NCBI GenBank assembly: GCA_033765345.1
Contig: JANRIC010000021.1
Coordinates: 1 to 61,063, forward strand
Direction of reading: 5' to 3'
From: JANRIC01 sp033765345
GTDB lineage: Bacteria > Bacteroidota > Bacteroidia > Cytophagales > Microscillaceae
DNA length: 61,063 nt
Shown piece after piece: positions 43,301-51,909 of the stretch. The number at the start of each line of letters is the position of its first letter. The stretch's first letter is position 1. The notes below the pieces were generated by a model that saw nothing but the letters and a program-made list of their open reading frames with translations, did not search any database and had not been told where the DNA came from. The position numbers were made by a program, and so were the translations under genes.

Positions 43301-43667
43301 CAGCCATGGTTACGCCGTTTGTCCATTTGGATTTACCGGCCACACCAGCGGTTTGGGTAATATCTTTAAATTTGAGGTTTCCCAGGTTGAGGTATAGTCG
43401 ATTAGCGACCTGGTTGCCTGTAAAATAAATATCGGCAAGCCCGTCATTATTGATATCGCCGATGGCCACGCCTCCGCCATTGTAGAAATATTCATCGGTG
43501 ATGATATTCAGGTATTCGGTTTCGGTCAGGTTATTGGAAAAATCTATTCCGGAGGTTTTCTCGGAAAGTAATGCAAATAAGGGTTTGATGGATGTATCCG
43601 GTTGTTTTTGGCAGGCCAACAAACACAAGAAGGAAAACACGAGAAATAGGCTTGGAACAAATCTCAT
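40365..43667 (-). CDS. FG-GAP/VCBS repeat lipoprotein with UnbV/ASPIC domain
   Basis: 1100 residues. A lipoprotein signal (LCLLAC, Cys at about 19) anchors it. Many FG-GAP units of the DINNDGLADIYFTGN, DLDNDGDLDIVVNN and DLDLDGDLDLYVVSGGN type form beta-propeller blades with calcium sites. In the middle, FGLGNSRIDSLFIYWPDGK is the ASPIC/UnbV domain. Its function is not known; relatives are often encoded within Sus-type loci and are thought to bind glycan or assist at the surface. It overlaps the GH13 gene by 4 nt, and a strong hairpin separates it from the SusE-like gene upstream. Confidence 0.92.
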   Translation of the reverse strand: MRFVPSLFLVFSFLCLLACQKQPDTSIKPLFALLSEKTSGIDFSNNLTETEYLNIITDEYFYNGGGVAIGDINNDGLADIYFTGNQVANRLYLNLGNLKFKDITQTAGVAGKSKWTNGVTMADVNSDGLLDIYVCNSGKRETDDRRNELFINNGNLTFTEKAKEYGLDDPSCSTQALFVDLDNDNDLDMFLLNRPTRTFKAEEALRLRATKDELGGDKLFIQENGKFIDKSEKAGILQNGLGYGLGVTAADFNLDGWMDIYVSNDYIEPDYLYINQQDGTFSNQIMTATNHISNFGMGVDAADINHDGLTDIFVADMAPADNFRQKTNMKPMNPEQFYQAVYFGFHHQYMYNSLQLNQGDLTFSEIGQLAGVATTDWSWSALFADFDNDTWNDLLITNGFRKDFTNKDFVKHEDKVMGAAMDKKVEDKAKVMRQLLDEMPSTKLPNYIFKNTGDYTFKNMSEAWGFDVPAFSNGASYGDLDNDGDLDIVVNNIDEVAHVFENKSKNNNYLRIKLKGPQGNTSGIGARIEAFTKQGKLVKEHILSRGYLSSVENIAHFGLGNSRIDSLFIYWPDGKMQKIILPKTNQLLELNYQNASLDKRVAPVSKPLFQNITTDLALEIQHVENPYNDFDLEVLLPHKMSQFGPALALADFNQDGLDDFYLGGASGKPGRLLIQNAQGGFEKSDQPVFNRDYVFEDVGAEFLDVDLDGDLDLYVVSGGNEFFPNSEAYQDRLYLNENGVLQKATLPKMHSSGSVVRPFDIDGDGDLDLFVGGRVNPMQYPSPAPSYILINEKGKFADKTHSFNPKFHKLGLITDAAWGDLDGNGKAELVVVGEWTSIMVFELLGNKLEDRTQDYGFDQLTGWWYSLELADINQDRKTDILAGNLGLNYKYKTSPEEPFQVYYNDFDKNGRGDIVLGYYNQGDLFPLRGRQCSSQQMPLIAEKFKTYEEFGKATLEDVYSKAKLEKSIHYQAKTFASLALINQGKRKFQINQLPALAQISSINDFIVRDFNRDGFADILTAGNLYPVEIETPRNDAYYGGLLLGDKTGKFQFINHKASGFKAGGDVKHLAFIRLAGNKEGIIVARNHGKLEIFELTNLIQ

Positions 43668-43685
43668 AGGGTTTGAACTAATTAT

Positions 43686-43717
43686 AAAAGCGTAAAGTCC
43701 GAAAACTTTACGCTTTT
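43686..43717 (-). terminator. Terminator between SusE/F-like and UnbV lipoprotein genes
   Basis: A perfect 13-bp stem (AAAAGCGTAAAGT paired with its complement) and a 6-nt loop, 18 nt after the SusE/F-like stop. It may only reduce read-through, so that the downstream genes get less message than susCD. Confidence 0.8.
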
Positions 43718-43734
43718 AGATCATGAGAAAATAA

Positions 43735-45120
43735 TTACTTAATAAACTTATATTCTCCTGTTCCGGAGTTAAAAATCACAAAATAAGTACCTGCTTTGGC
43801 AACTACGTTATTTCCTCCTTTGTTTCCTACACCAGCTGGGAAAGCGGCATTTCCCCAATTGTTTGCCCAATCGCTATTAGCGCGGAACTTCAACTCAGAA
43901 TCAGTTGGCAAAGTCACTATGCCAGAGAAGATATATGGATTGGCAGCACTTTTTACAAGCACTTTGTCAGGGTCTCCTCCCCAATTGGTGAATGCACCTA
44001 CTACACCAATGGAGGCATAGTCTGTATTGTCACTTAGGTACCAATATTCATTGGTTACGGTATTGATCATCGGGAAGTAACTACCTGCTTGCACAGGGAT
44101 ATTTCCTTGTCCTTTGCCACCTTTTCCAGACGGGAAGGTAGCTTGATCATCGCCCCAGTTATCCGCCCAATCGTCATTGGCACGGAATTTAGTTTCGGCA
44201 GCCGTCAAGGTAATGGCAGAAGAAGCTAACCAAAGATTACCGCCGGGGGTACTCAGTTCGGCTAGGTCTGTATCAGCACCCCAACCTCCGGGCGTAGCAT
44301 CGCCGATGATGCCTACGGTACTGAACGTAGGGACGGTGAGTGCTTCAATGCTGTACGCCAGGGTAGCATCGTTGAAAGTCACTTTATACCAACCACTGGT
44401 AGGGATGGCGATGTTGGTGCCGTTTTGAACAGCTGTTCCGCTAAGTCCGGGTCCGCCCCAGTTATTATCCCATTTGTCTTCTACTCTGAATTTGACTTCA
44501 TTCGTGCCAGTCAGGTAGATGGTTATTGTCCAAGTATTGAGGTCTGCCCCGTCGGTTTGCATATCGGTATCTTTGTCCCAGCCACCAGGGGTAGCACTTC
44601 CGATGATGGCTAAGGTACACCAGTTGCCACAGTCGCTTAGTTGAACCGGAGTCACAGTACGCTCGAACATTGCCGATGTGACCGGATTTACCTGAGCGGC
44701 ACCTACTACTTTGGCGACAATTCGGAAAAAGGCGGTAGTTTCGGCTTCGGAAACGGCTCCTAGTTTCAAGAGGGCATTGTTAAGTGTTTCTCCTTTGATC
44801 TCGAGTTTGGTTTTGGAGGTGGTTCCTAGTTTCTCTACGGTAGTAAAGGTATTTTCTAGAGCCATTTCCAGATCGTACGACAAGGGAGCTTGCACACCAA
44901 AGTCGGCACTTTGCCACTCAAAAGTAGCTACTACATCTTCAAAAACATCTGCATTCAGTGTACCCAGATTTCCGGTGGCACTGCTTATCAAGACTGCCGG
45001 CGCAAAGTTGGTATTGCCGGAGAGGTCTAACACGGGCAGCGTTCTGTCGTCTTCACAAGATGACAAGCAAAAAAAGCCTGCCAATAATAAGATGAGGTAT
45101 TTTAGATTTTTAGAAAACAT
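43735..45120 (-). CDS. SusE/SusF-like outer-membrane starch-binding lipoprotein
   Basis: 461 residues from the ATG at 45120 (a GTG 9 nt earlier is possible). The lipobox is LSSC. The N-terminal SusE domain (about 25-165) is followed by three starch-binding-type modules with a common motif: ATPGGWDKDTDM at about 175, ATPGGWGADTDL at about 275, and AFTNWGGDPDKV at about 375; each also has K-F-R-A/V-N/E-D-x-W. In Bacteroides, SusE and SusF hold starch at the cell surface through such modules. It follows susD at a distance of 23 bp and is in the same operon. Confidence 0.92.
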   Translation of the reverse strand: MFSKNLKYLILLLAGFFCLSSCEDDRTLPVLDLSGNTNFAPAVLISSATGNLGTLNADVFEDVVATFEWQSADFGVQAPLSYDLEMALENTFTTVEKLGTTSKTKLEIKGETLNNALLKLGAVSEAETTAFFRIVAKVVGAAQVNPVTSAMFERTVTPVQLSDCGNWCTLAIIGSATPGGWDKDTDMQTDGADLNTWTITIYLTGTNEVKFRVEDKWDNNWGGPGLSGTAVQNGTNIAIPTSGWYKVTFNDATLAYSIEALTVPTFSTVGIIGDATPGGWGADTDLAELSTPGGNLWLASSAITLTAAETKFRANDDWADNWGDDQATFPSGKGGKGQGNIPVQAGSYFPMINTVTNEYWYLSDNTDYASIGVVGAFTNWGGDPDKVLVKSAANPYIFSGIVTLPTDSELKFRANSDWANNWGNAAFPAGVGNKGGNNVVAKAGTYFVIFNSGTGEYKFIK

Positions 45121-45143
45121 AATTGTCACTATTTAAGAATTTA

Positions 45144-46700
45144 TTAATAACCTGGATTCTGCGTTAAGTTTGGATTAGCAGCTAAATCAGCTGAGGGAAT
45201 CGGGAAAATTTCATAAATATTACTGGTAGCACGCCCTTCGGCAACGCCACCTTTCCAAGGCCAGAGATAAGCCCCTCCGGTATACAGTCCGAATCTTCTG
45301 AGGTCAGTTCGGCGGTGACACTCCCAGTAAAGCTCGCGTCCTCTTTCATCGATGATGAAATCCAGATTCAAGTCAGACTGCTCGATATTGTTGTCGGAAT
45401 CGCCATAAGCTCTTTCTCTGAGGGCATTGATATAACCCAGTGCTGTGCTCAGGCTTCCGTTTCCACCTCTGAGGGTAGCTTCGGCATACATCAAATAGGC
45501 ATCTGCTAGTCGGAACAGCGCAAAGTCAGTATCCACAAAATCACCACGAGCTCCGGCAGAACCACCAGAGGTTAGGTTGCGGAATTTGGTGATGGCGAAT
45601 CCATCTGTAAATACACCGATGTCTTCAATTTCTTTTCTCTGTCCAGGCGTATGGAAATTAGCACGGGTATCAGAATTACCACTTTGATCCTCAAATAGGT
45701 CTACAAAAGCACTGGTAGTACGCGTACCACTCCAGCCACCGTCTATCCCAAAATCAGAAGCGGCCATATTACCTCCCACAGCCGCGTGAATCACGAAGTT
45801 CATTCCTCCAAAAGACTGTGATTTGGCATCATGTGAGAAGACAAAAATATTTTCATTAGAAGTGTGGTTATCCGCTCTGAATAAATTGTCGTAATTCGGA
45901 TCGAGGCTATAAGCAGGGCTGTTGACGATTTTATCCAACCAGGTGATGGCATCATCGTAGCGAGGAGTACCTACGTGGAGTTCGGCATTCAGATATAGTT
46001 TAGCCAAAAGCATCCATACAGCACCCTTGTCGGCACGGGCATAATAGCTATCCTGGCCGGGTTCAGCCATAAGTGGCTCAATCTCCAAAAGCTCAGATTC
46101 AATATAGGCAAACAAATCCTGGGCATTGGTTTGCGCTGGTAAGAAAGCCCCTATACCGTCTTCTTCGGTTACAAAAGGTACGTTTTCAAACAAATCTAAA
46201 GCGTGCCAGTAGCTTAAAGCACGCACAAAACGAGCCTCAGCCGCATAAGCTTTTACTGTTGCATCAGAGGAGTTGTTAGCCTGGCGAATAAATTCATTGG
46301 CCAGTGTGATCTGGAAGAATAAACGAGAGTACAGTCCAGTAATAAATAAATCTGCAGAACCCCAATCGTGTTGGTGGAAATCCTGAATGGTTTGGTCATT
46401 CCAGCCAATGACGGCTTCGTCGGTGGTGAGTTCTTGGTGGTACCAATACATACGCAAATAGGATGAGAAACCTTCGTCAATACCAGCAACATCAGGCTGT
46501 CCTGCCGGGCCTTGCTGTCCTGTGAGGGTAAAACCAGCATACAATTTTGCCAAAACCTGAGCGAAAGCCTCTGGGCTATCAAAAAAAGTAGCCGAGGTGA
46601 TTTCATCGTCATCTATGGGTACTACATCGAGGTCGCCAGTACAAGTCGTCAGACTTAATGCGGCAATCAATGACCAAATTTTCAGATTAAAGTATTTCAT
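45144..46700 (-). CDS. susD: SusD/RagB family glycan-binding lipoprotein
   Basis: 518 residues from the ATG at 46700 (M8 of the longest frame, whose TTG start lies 21 nt upstream). A lipoprotein signal ends at LTTC. The N-terminal TPR-like helices include ALSYWHALDLFENVPFV, the family signature, and the C-terminal part has FRLADAYLMYAEATLRGG, YINALRERAYG and ERGRELYWECHRRTDLRRFG, all strong SusD marks. It forms the lid of the SusC pore and binds the glycan on the outside. It lies 62 bp after susC. Confidence 0.96.
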   Translation of the reverse strand: MKYFNLKIWSLIAALSLTTCTGDLDVVPIDDDEITSATFFDSPEAFAQVLAKLYAGFTLTGQQGPAGQPDVAGIDEGFSSYLRMYWYHQELTTDEAVIGWNDQTIQDFHQHDWGSADLFITGLYSRLFFQITLANEFIRQANNSSDATVKAYAAEARFVRALSYWHALDLFENVPFVTEEDGIGAFLPAQTNAQDLFAYIESELLEIEPLMAEPGQDSYYARADKGAVWMLLAKLYLNAELHVGTPRYDDAITWLDKIVNSPAYSLDPNYDNLFRADNHTSNENIFVFSHDAKSQSFGGMNFVIHAAVGGNMAASDFGIDGGWSGTRTTSAFVDLFEDQSGNSDTRANFHTPGQRKEIEDIGVFTDGFAITKFRNLTSGGSAGARGDFVDTDFALFRLADAYLMYAEATLRGGNGSLSTALGYINALRERAYGDSDNNIEQSDLNLDFIIDERGRELYWECHRRTDLRRFGLYTGGAYLWPWKGGVAEGRATSNIYEIFPIPSADLAANPNLTQNPGY

Positions 46701-46762
46701 AAAACAATGTATTTTGAGCAATTTTTTATTTAATTTTTTGGTTAAAACCGATGTTTTGATTT

Positions 46763-49700
46763 TTATTTAAAATTTACATTCAAACCCAATACAAAGGTAC
46801 GGGGGCGAGGATAGAGGTTATTGTCTATTCCATTGGTAAGCTCCGGATCCAAGCCGTCATATTTTGTAATGATAAAGGCATTTTGTACCGTAAAGCTCAA
46901 AGAAGCATTTACTCTTTCGGTGAATAATTTATCAAAGCGATAAGCCAGCGTAATATTATCCATTCTAAAGAAAGAAGCATCCTGGATATAAAAATCTGAA
47001 AGGAACTGTGCATTGTTGAAATTGGTACGCGATGCAAATGCGCCTGCATTGGACAACCATCCTTGAGCGTTGTATACGTTTTGCACAAAACCTTGAGCAG
47101 ACTCTACGTTGTTGTAGGCGAAGTTACCCACGTTGGCACGGGCATTAAAGCCAAGAGATAGGTTTTTATAGGCCAAACTTCCAGAAAAGCCCATAAATAC
47201 ATCAGGAGCAGGGTCATTGTAGATCACGCGGTCATTATCATTGATGATACCGTCTTGATTTTGGTCTACATACAGCCCCTGGATGGGAGCGCCTTGCTCG
47301 TCATATATTTGCTCATATACAAAAAAAGAACTGGCAGGCTGCCCTACTTGATGGATTTGGATGTTGCTACCTACCCCTCCTGAAATACCCCCAGTAAGTA
47401 CACCTATAAAGTTAGGATCATCTACGGCGGTTAGTTTGGTAATTTCATTGCGGATAGCGGTAATATTATAGCCTAGGCTAAGGTTCCAGTCTTGCTTATC
47501 AATGATGATTGCGTTGATGTTGAACTCGACTCCTTCGTTTTCCAGAGAACCGACATTGGTGTCGATTCGGTTGGAGAAGTTGGTACCGATAGGAATTGGG
47601 ATATTATTCAGCAGGTCGGTAGTTTCTTTGAAGAAATAATCAATACTACCAGAGATTCTACCCTTCCAGAAGCCATAATCCAGACCGATGTTATAGGTGC
47701 TTGTTTCTTCCCATTTCAGATTGGCATCAAAGGCATTGAGTCGTGCTAGGGTCAGGAAGTTATTAAGACCGAATTGATAGAGTGCAAATTCGTTGGAGAA
47801 AGTAATTCTGGAAAGAGCAGGGTAAGGTTGTCCGATGTTTTCCTGCCCAGTAAGCCCCCAGCCTGCACGTAATTTGAGGTCTGAAATGAACTTGACATTT
47901 TTCAGAAAGTTTTCATCAGCCACACGCCAGGCCAGTGCTACTGAAGGGAAAGTACCCCATTGGTTATCCCCTACAAAGCGAGAAGACCCGTCGCGTCTGA
48001 CGGTTACTGTCAATAAATACTTGTCATTAAAGGTATAATTCAGCCTTCCATAAAATGAAATCAGGAAGTTTTCAGAACCTTGAGCGTCAAAGGGAGTTCT
48101 CTCAAAACCACCTGAAAAATCAGTCACACGGCTGGATGTTTCTCTAAAGAAACGCTGATAGGAATAACCTCCCAACAGTGTAATATCACTTTTGATACTT
48201 GTTAGCTTTTTAGTGTAGGTCAGATAAGTCTCGAGCAATTCATTTTTGTATTCGGCATCGTATTTATTTCTTCTGCCAAGCACTTCTTCTCCTTCAATGA
48301 TCAATCTTTCAAAAGCAGCTTCTTCACTTACTACTTCCAATCCGTCGGTGGTGGTTCTGTCTAGGGCGACATTCAGGGTAGCGGTTAGCCCTTTGAGTTG
48401 TGCAGGAGAATAATCAATTTTGGCGTTGGTAATGATACGATTTACGTCAGCATTGTTATCCGTTTGCTCCAAAAGTGCCAATGGATTACGGGGAGCGATG
48501 TTGTTGGGCAGGCTGGCATCATTGGATTGTGGCCAAAAGAAATAACCACCCCAAAGGTCGTCTTCGCCGCTTCTTACGGGTTGGGTAGGGTCAAAAGTAA
48601 CCGCCGAACCGATAGCCCCTTCATTGGTGAAAGTATTTTTAGTAAGATTGCCTTTAAAATTAAGCTGAAGCTTCAGTTGGTCTTTGAAGAAACTGGGGTC
48701 AATACCAATAGAGGTTGTTAAACGCTCAAAGTTGGTATTCATCAGAATTCCTTCATTTTTGGTATACCCCAGCGATACTCTAAAAGGAGTTTTCTTGAGA
48801 ATTGCCCCAGATACAGCTACGTTGTGGTCGGTATTAAAAGAGTTACGGAATATCATATCCTGCCAGTTGGTATTAGCATCACCTAGAAGGTCTAGGGCTG
48901 CGGAAGGCAACTGCTCGGCATCCACTCTCTCTTGGAGGTAGGCACGATGCTGTGCTGCACTGAATACCTCGAGTTGATCGGGCAAAGTACCGATAGAAAA
49001 CTGAGCATTGTAGTTGATTTGTGGCTTGGCACCTTCCTTACCGCGTTTGGTGGTAATCAGGATGACCCCATTGGTGGCTCTAGCACCATAAATGGCTGTG
49101 GCAGAAGCGTCTTTGAGTACGGTTACATTTTCAATATCATTGGGGTTAATCAAACTGAGCGGGTTTCTTACACCACTGATGCCCTCATCCGATACTACTA
49201 CCCCGTCAATGACTACAAGAGGGTTGTTGCTGGCAGAAAGAGAAGACCCCCCGCGGATTTTGATTTGTGCACCTGCACCCGGAGACCCATCACCCGAAAT
49301 CACTGATACGCCCGAAATACGCCCTACAAGTAATTCCTGAGGCGAGGTAATGGTTCCTTTATTAAAATCTTTGACATTAATAGAAGAAACTGAACCCGTC
49401 AAATCTTTTTTCTGCTGTACTCCATAACCTACTACGATTACTTCATTGAGTGTCTGAATATCCTCAGCTAAGGTCACCTCTAAGCTTGATGATGCTCCCA
49501 ACACGACTTCTTGGGTAATAAATCCTACGGATTGAAATACCAAAGTAGCTCCCTCAGAGGCTTTGATCTGATAAGCACCCTCTGCATCCGTAATCGTACC
49601 TACAGTAGTACCTTTCACATAAATTCCGACACCTGGAATACCGACACCCGCAGGGTCAAGCACCTTTCCAGTGATTTGTCTGTCCTGGGCTAACAAAGGT

Positions 49701-49840
49701 GTATTCCACACCAACAAACCGATCAAAGCAATCAAAAAGGTTTTCAATTTTAAGCTGCCTAGATAGGTGTACATCTGAATAATCAACCGGCTTGCTTGAT
49801 CCGGTGAATCTCCACGGTAGTTTTGTTTCATTATAAACAT
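46763..49840 (-). CDS. susC: SusC/RagA family TonB-dependent outer membrane transporter
   Basis: 1025 residues from the ATG at 49840 (49831 and a GTG at 49888 are alternatives). The signal segment LKTFLIALIGLLVWNTPLLAQ is well inside the N-terminus, as often in this family. Then come the carboxypeptidase-regulatory-like domain (GKVLDPAGVGIPGVGIYVKG), the plug (LNEVIVVGYGVQQKKDLTGS, the SusC signature, and DASATAIYGARATNGVI), and the 22-strand barrel to the terminal FVLGLNVNFK. It imports oligosaccharides with TonB energy and pairs with SusD. A LacI-type palindrome lies about 190 nt upstream. Confidence 0.96.
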   Translation of the reverse strand: MFIMKQNYRGDSPDQASRLIIQMYTYLGSLKLKTFLIALIGLLVWNTPLLAQDRQITGKVLDPAGVGIPGVGIYVKGTTVGTITDAEGAYQIKASEGATLVFQSVGFITQEVVLGASSSLEVTLAEDIQTLNEVIVVGYGVQQKKDLTGSVSSINVKDFNKGTITSPQELLVGRISGVSVISGDGSPGAGAQIKIRGGSSLSASNNPLVVIDGVVVSDEGISGVRNPLSLINPNDIENVTVLKDASATAIYGARATNGVILITTKRGKEGAKPQINYNAQFSIGTLPDQLEVFSAAQHRAYLQERVDAEQLPSAALDLLGDANTNWQDMIFRNSFNTDHNVAVSGAILKKTPFRVSLGYTKNEGILMNTNFERLTTSIGIDPSFFKDQLKLQLNFKGNLTKNTFTNEGAIGSAVTFDPTQPVRSGEDDLWGGYFFWPQSNDASLPNNIAPRNPLALLEQTDNNADVNRIITNAKIDYSPAQLKGLTATLNVALDRTTTDGLEVVSEEAAFERLIIEGEEVLGRRNKYDAEYKNELLETYLTYTKKLTSIKSDITLLGGYSYQRFFRETSSRVTDFSGGFERTPFDAQGSENFLISFYGRLNYTFNDKYLLTVTVRRDGSSRFVGDNQWGTFPSVALAWRVADENFLKNVKFISDLKLRAGWGLTGQENIGQPYPALSRITFSNEFALYQFGLNNFLTLARLNAFDANLKWEETSTYNIGLDYGFWKGRISGSIDYFFKETTDLLNNIPIPIGTNFSNRIDTNVGSLENEGVEFNINAIIIDKQDWNLSLGYNITAIRNEITKLTAVDDPNFIGVLTGGISGGVGSNIQIHQVGQPASSFFVYEQIYDEQGAPIQGLYVDQNQDGIINDNDRVIYNDPAPDVFMGFSGSLAYKNLSLGFNARANVGNFAYNNVESAQGFVQNVYNAQGWLSNAGAFASRTNFNNAQFLSDFYIQDASFFRMDNITLAYRFDKLFTERVNASLSFTVQNAFIITKYDGLDPELTNGIDNNLYPRPRTFVLGLNVNFK

Positions 49841-50018
49841 TGTTTTGTCGTATAAATTTTTTAGCGAACCAAGAAATAAGTATTTCACTTTTTCAAGAAA
49901 ACCTGCATCAATAAGAGTAATATTTTTGCCTTACCCAGCAGATACATTACACGAGTATATAAAATTTTATCCAATAAAAAATCTAAAATTTTCAAATTAT
50001 TTTGCAAATTTGAATGAT

Positions 50019-50039
50019 AACGTTCCCGCAAACGTTTGC
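50019..50039 (-). promoter_or_regulatory. Palindromic operator-like site upstream of susC
   Basis: GCAAACGTTTGC at 50028-50039 is a perfect 12-bp palindrome of the LacI-operator kind, and a second AACGTT lies at 50019-50024, so the hexamer occurs twice, 12 nt apart centre to centre. It is about 190 nt before susC and about 415 nt before the divergent porin gene. The rest of 49841-50452 is AT-rich with a 20-bp repeat and no gene. Confidence 0.5.
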
Positions 50040-50249
50040 TATTTCAATTTATTTAAACAAAAATTTGAACTATAAAGGGATTTGAGGCTTATAGTCAATT
50101 TTACTCTTTTCTGCATATAGGATGGCAGGGGCAAGGAAGTAAAATTAAACTATTTCAAGAATTACTTTTTTACAAGCCAAAGTATGTAGGATCCAACCTG
50201 TTGGCCTGGTGGTTATGGGGTGCCAAATACCCCCATGAAGATAGCATCA

Positions 50250-50303
50250 AGGTTTTTATTGATTTTTACGGATTTTTATTGATTTTTACGGATTTTTATT
50301 GGT
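50250..50303. repeat. 20-bp tandem repeat (about 2.5 units)
   Basis: GGATTTTTATTGATTTTTAC repeats with a period of 20 nt in the long leader region of the porin gene. Low-complexity; no function suggested. Confidence 0.6.
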
Positions 50304-50452
50304 TCTTTGAATTCGGTAATTTCAAAAAATTGCCTTGTTATGATTTTATCACTGTAATCAATAACTGGTGAAATATTGATTTTTAAACTTCAAAACAGCT
50401 AAAATGCTGCTTGCAAGCGTAATCACTTTGCATAAAATTTATACAACAAACG

Positions 50453-51805
50453 ATGAATATGATGAAAAAAATTGTCTTTTTATTTTTTCTGGCAATCACT
50501 TGGGCAAAAGCACAAACCCCTTCAGAAAAAGATGCCCTCAAATTCAATTTGAATGAAGCCGGTTCTCACTACATCCAAGCTACCCTACTCAATCAAACTT
50601 GGATTCGCTTTAACCAAAGTAATCCGGGTACACTGGTAGAAGGCGAAGCCCGTGAAAATACCTTTGACATTGGGTTAAGAAGAACACGGTTTCAGTTTTT
50701 TGGACAAATCAGTGACCGTGTGTTTGTTTATTTTCAATTCGGACAAAACAATTTTAACGCCCAATTTAATACAGGAAGCAACCGAAAGCTTGCACCTTTT
50801 TTCCACGATGCAGTCTGCGAGTACAGATTTTCTCCCAAAAATCAACTCAAAGTGGGGGCTGGGCTTACCATCACTAATGGCTTGTCCAGATTTTCACAAC
50901 CCAGTATTGCTACGATTATGACTATGGATGTACCAGTATTTGCCCAAACGACCGTAGACCAAATAGACGAATTCAGCCGAAAACTCAGCCTGTATGCCCG
51001 CGGACAAATCGGCAAACTTGACTACCGGATCGTACTTTCCGACCCTTTCCCGATCAGTTCGGCGGGAATTGCCCTGCCACCCATTTCTCTGGATGCCAAC
51101 TTTGCCCAGCTAAGGCATCGAGTGCAGGCTCAGGGATATTTCATCTATCAGTTTTTGGAGCATGAGCCACATCACACACCTTATATGACAGGTACTTATT
51201 TAGGCAAAAAAAAAGTATTTAACTTGGCATTTGGAGGAATTTTTCAAAAAGATGCTTCTTGGTTATTGAATTCTGAAAATGATACTATATTTCAAAACAT
51301 GAGACATTTTGCCGTGGAAAGCTACCTGGATATGCCCTTGCATGCAACAGACGGATCAGCGATTTCGGCGTATGCGGGGTATTTCAATACCGACTATGGC
51401 AGGAATTATTTACGCTACAACGGAATTATGAATCCAGCCAATGGAAGTAGCCTCAATGCCACTAACAGCATCACAGGCAGAGGACCTACACAGGGGAATG
51501 CTTTGCCGATGTTCGGTACGGGGGATGTAATTTATGTGCAGTTGGGTTATCTTTTTCCAGATAAGTTTCTGAATCATCAGGGAAAGCTCATGCCTTATGT
51601 TGCAGGGACTTTTGCCAAATATGATAAATTGAATTCCTTATGGACAAACACTTTTAATGCGGGGATCAATTATTTTGTCAAAGGGCATAAGTCTAAGTTT
51701 AGTATTGACTGGCAGAATCGGCCTACTTACAGCGTATTGAATGGCGATATTATCTCTGGAAACCGCCGAAATACCGTGGTGTTACAATACCAGATTTCTT
51801 TTTAA
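50453..51805 (+). CDS. Porin, phosphate-selective O/P-like family
   Basis: 450 residues with a signal peptide ending WAKAQ (about 22). The barrel has IGLRRTRFQFFGQISDRVFVYFQFGQNNF, a mark of the OprP/OprO-like porins of Bacteroidota, then alternating strands and a final VLQYQISF ending in an aromatic residue, the usual signal for outer membrane insertion. The substrate is not necessarily phosphate; in this phylum such porins are widespread and unassigned. It is divergent from susC and has its own terminator. Confidence 0.87.
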   Translation: MNMMKKIVFLFFLAITWAKAQTPSEKDALKFNLNEAGSHYIQATLLNQTWIRFNQSNPGTLVEGEARENTFDIGLRRTRFQFFGQISDRVFVYFQFGQNNFNAQFNTGSNRKLAPFFHDAVCEYRFSPKNQLKVGAGLTITNGLSRFSQPSIATIMTMDVPVFAQTTVDQIDEFSRKLSLYARGQIGKLDYRIVLSDPFPISSAGIALPPISLDANFAQLRHRVQAQGYFIYQFLEHEPHHTPYMTGTYLGKKKVFNLAFGGIFQKDASWLLNSENDTIFQNMRHFAVESYLDMPLHATDGSAISAYAGYFNTDYGRNYLRYNGIMNPANGSSLNATNSITGRGPTQGNALPMFGTGDVIYVQLGYLFPDKFLNHQGKLMPYVAGTFAKYDKLNSLWTNTFNAGINYFVKGHKSKFSIDWQNRPTYSVLNGDIISGNRRNTVVLQYQISF

Positions 51806-51852
51806 ATTTTGTGAAAATTGAGTATTTTCAAATAGAAGATAATTCATGCAAA

Positions 51853-51875
51853 AAGGCTTGTTTTAGACAAGCCTT
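51853..51875. terminator. Bidirectional terminator between porin and molybdenum hydroxylase genes
   Basis: A perfect 8-bp stem (AAGGCTTG/CAAGCCTT) with a 7-nt loop. On the minus strand it is followed by five T, suiting the hydroxylase gene; it is placed to stop the porin message too. Confidence 0.75.
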
Positions 51876-51909
51876 CTGCAAGTAAAATACACAATAATTT
51901 TTTAAAATT

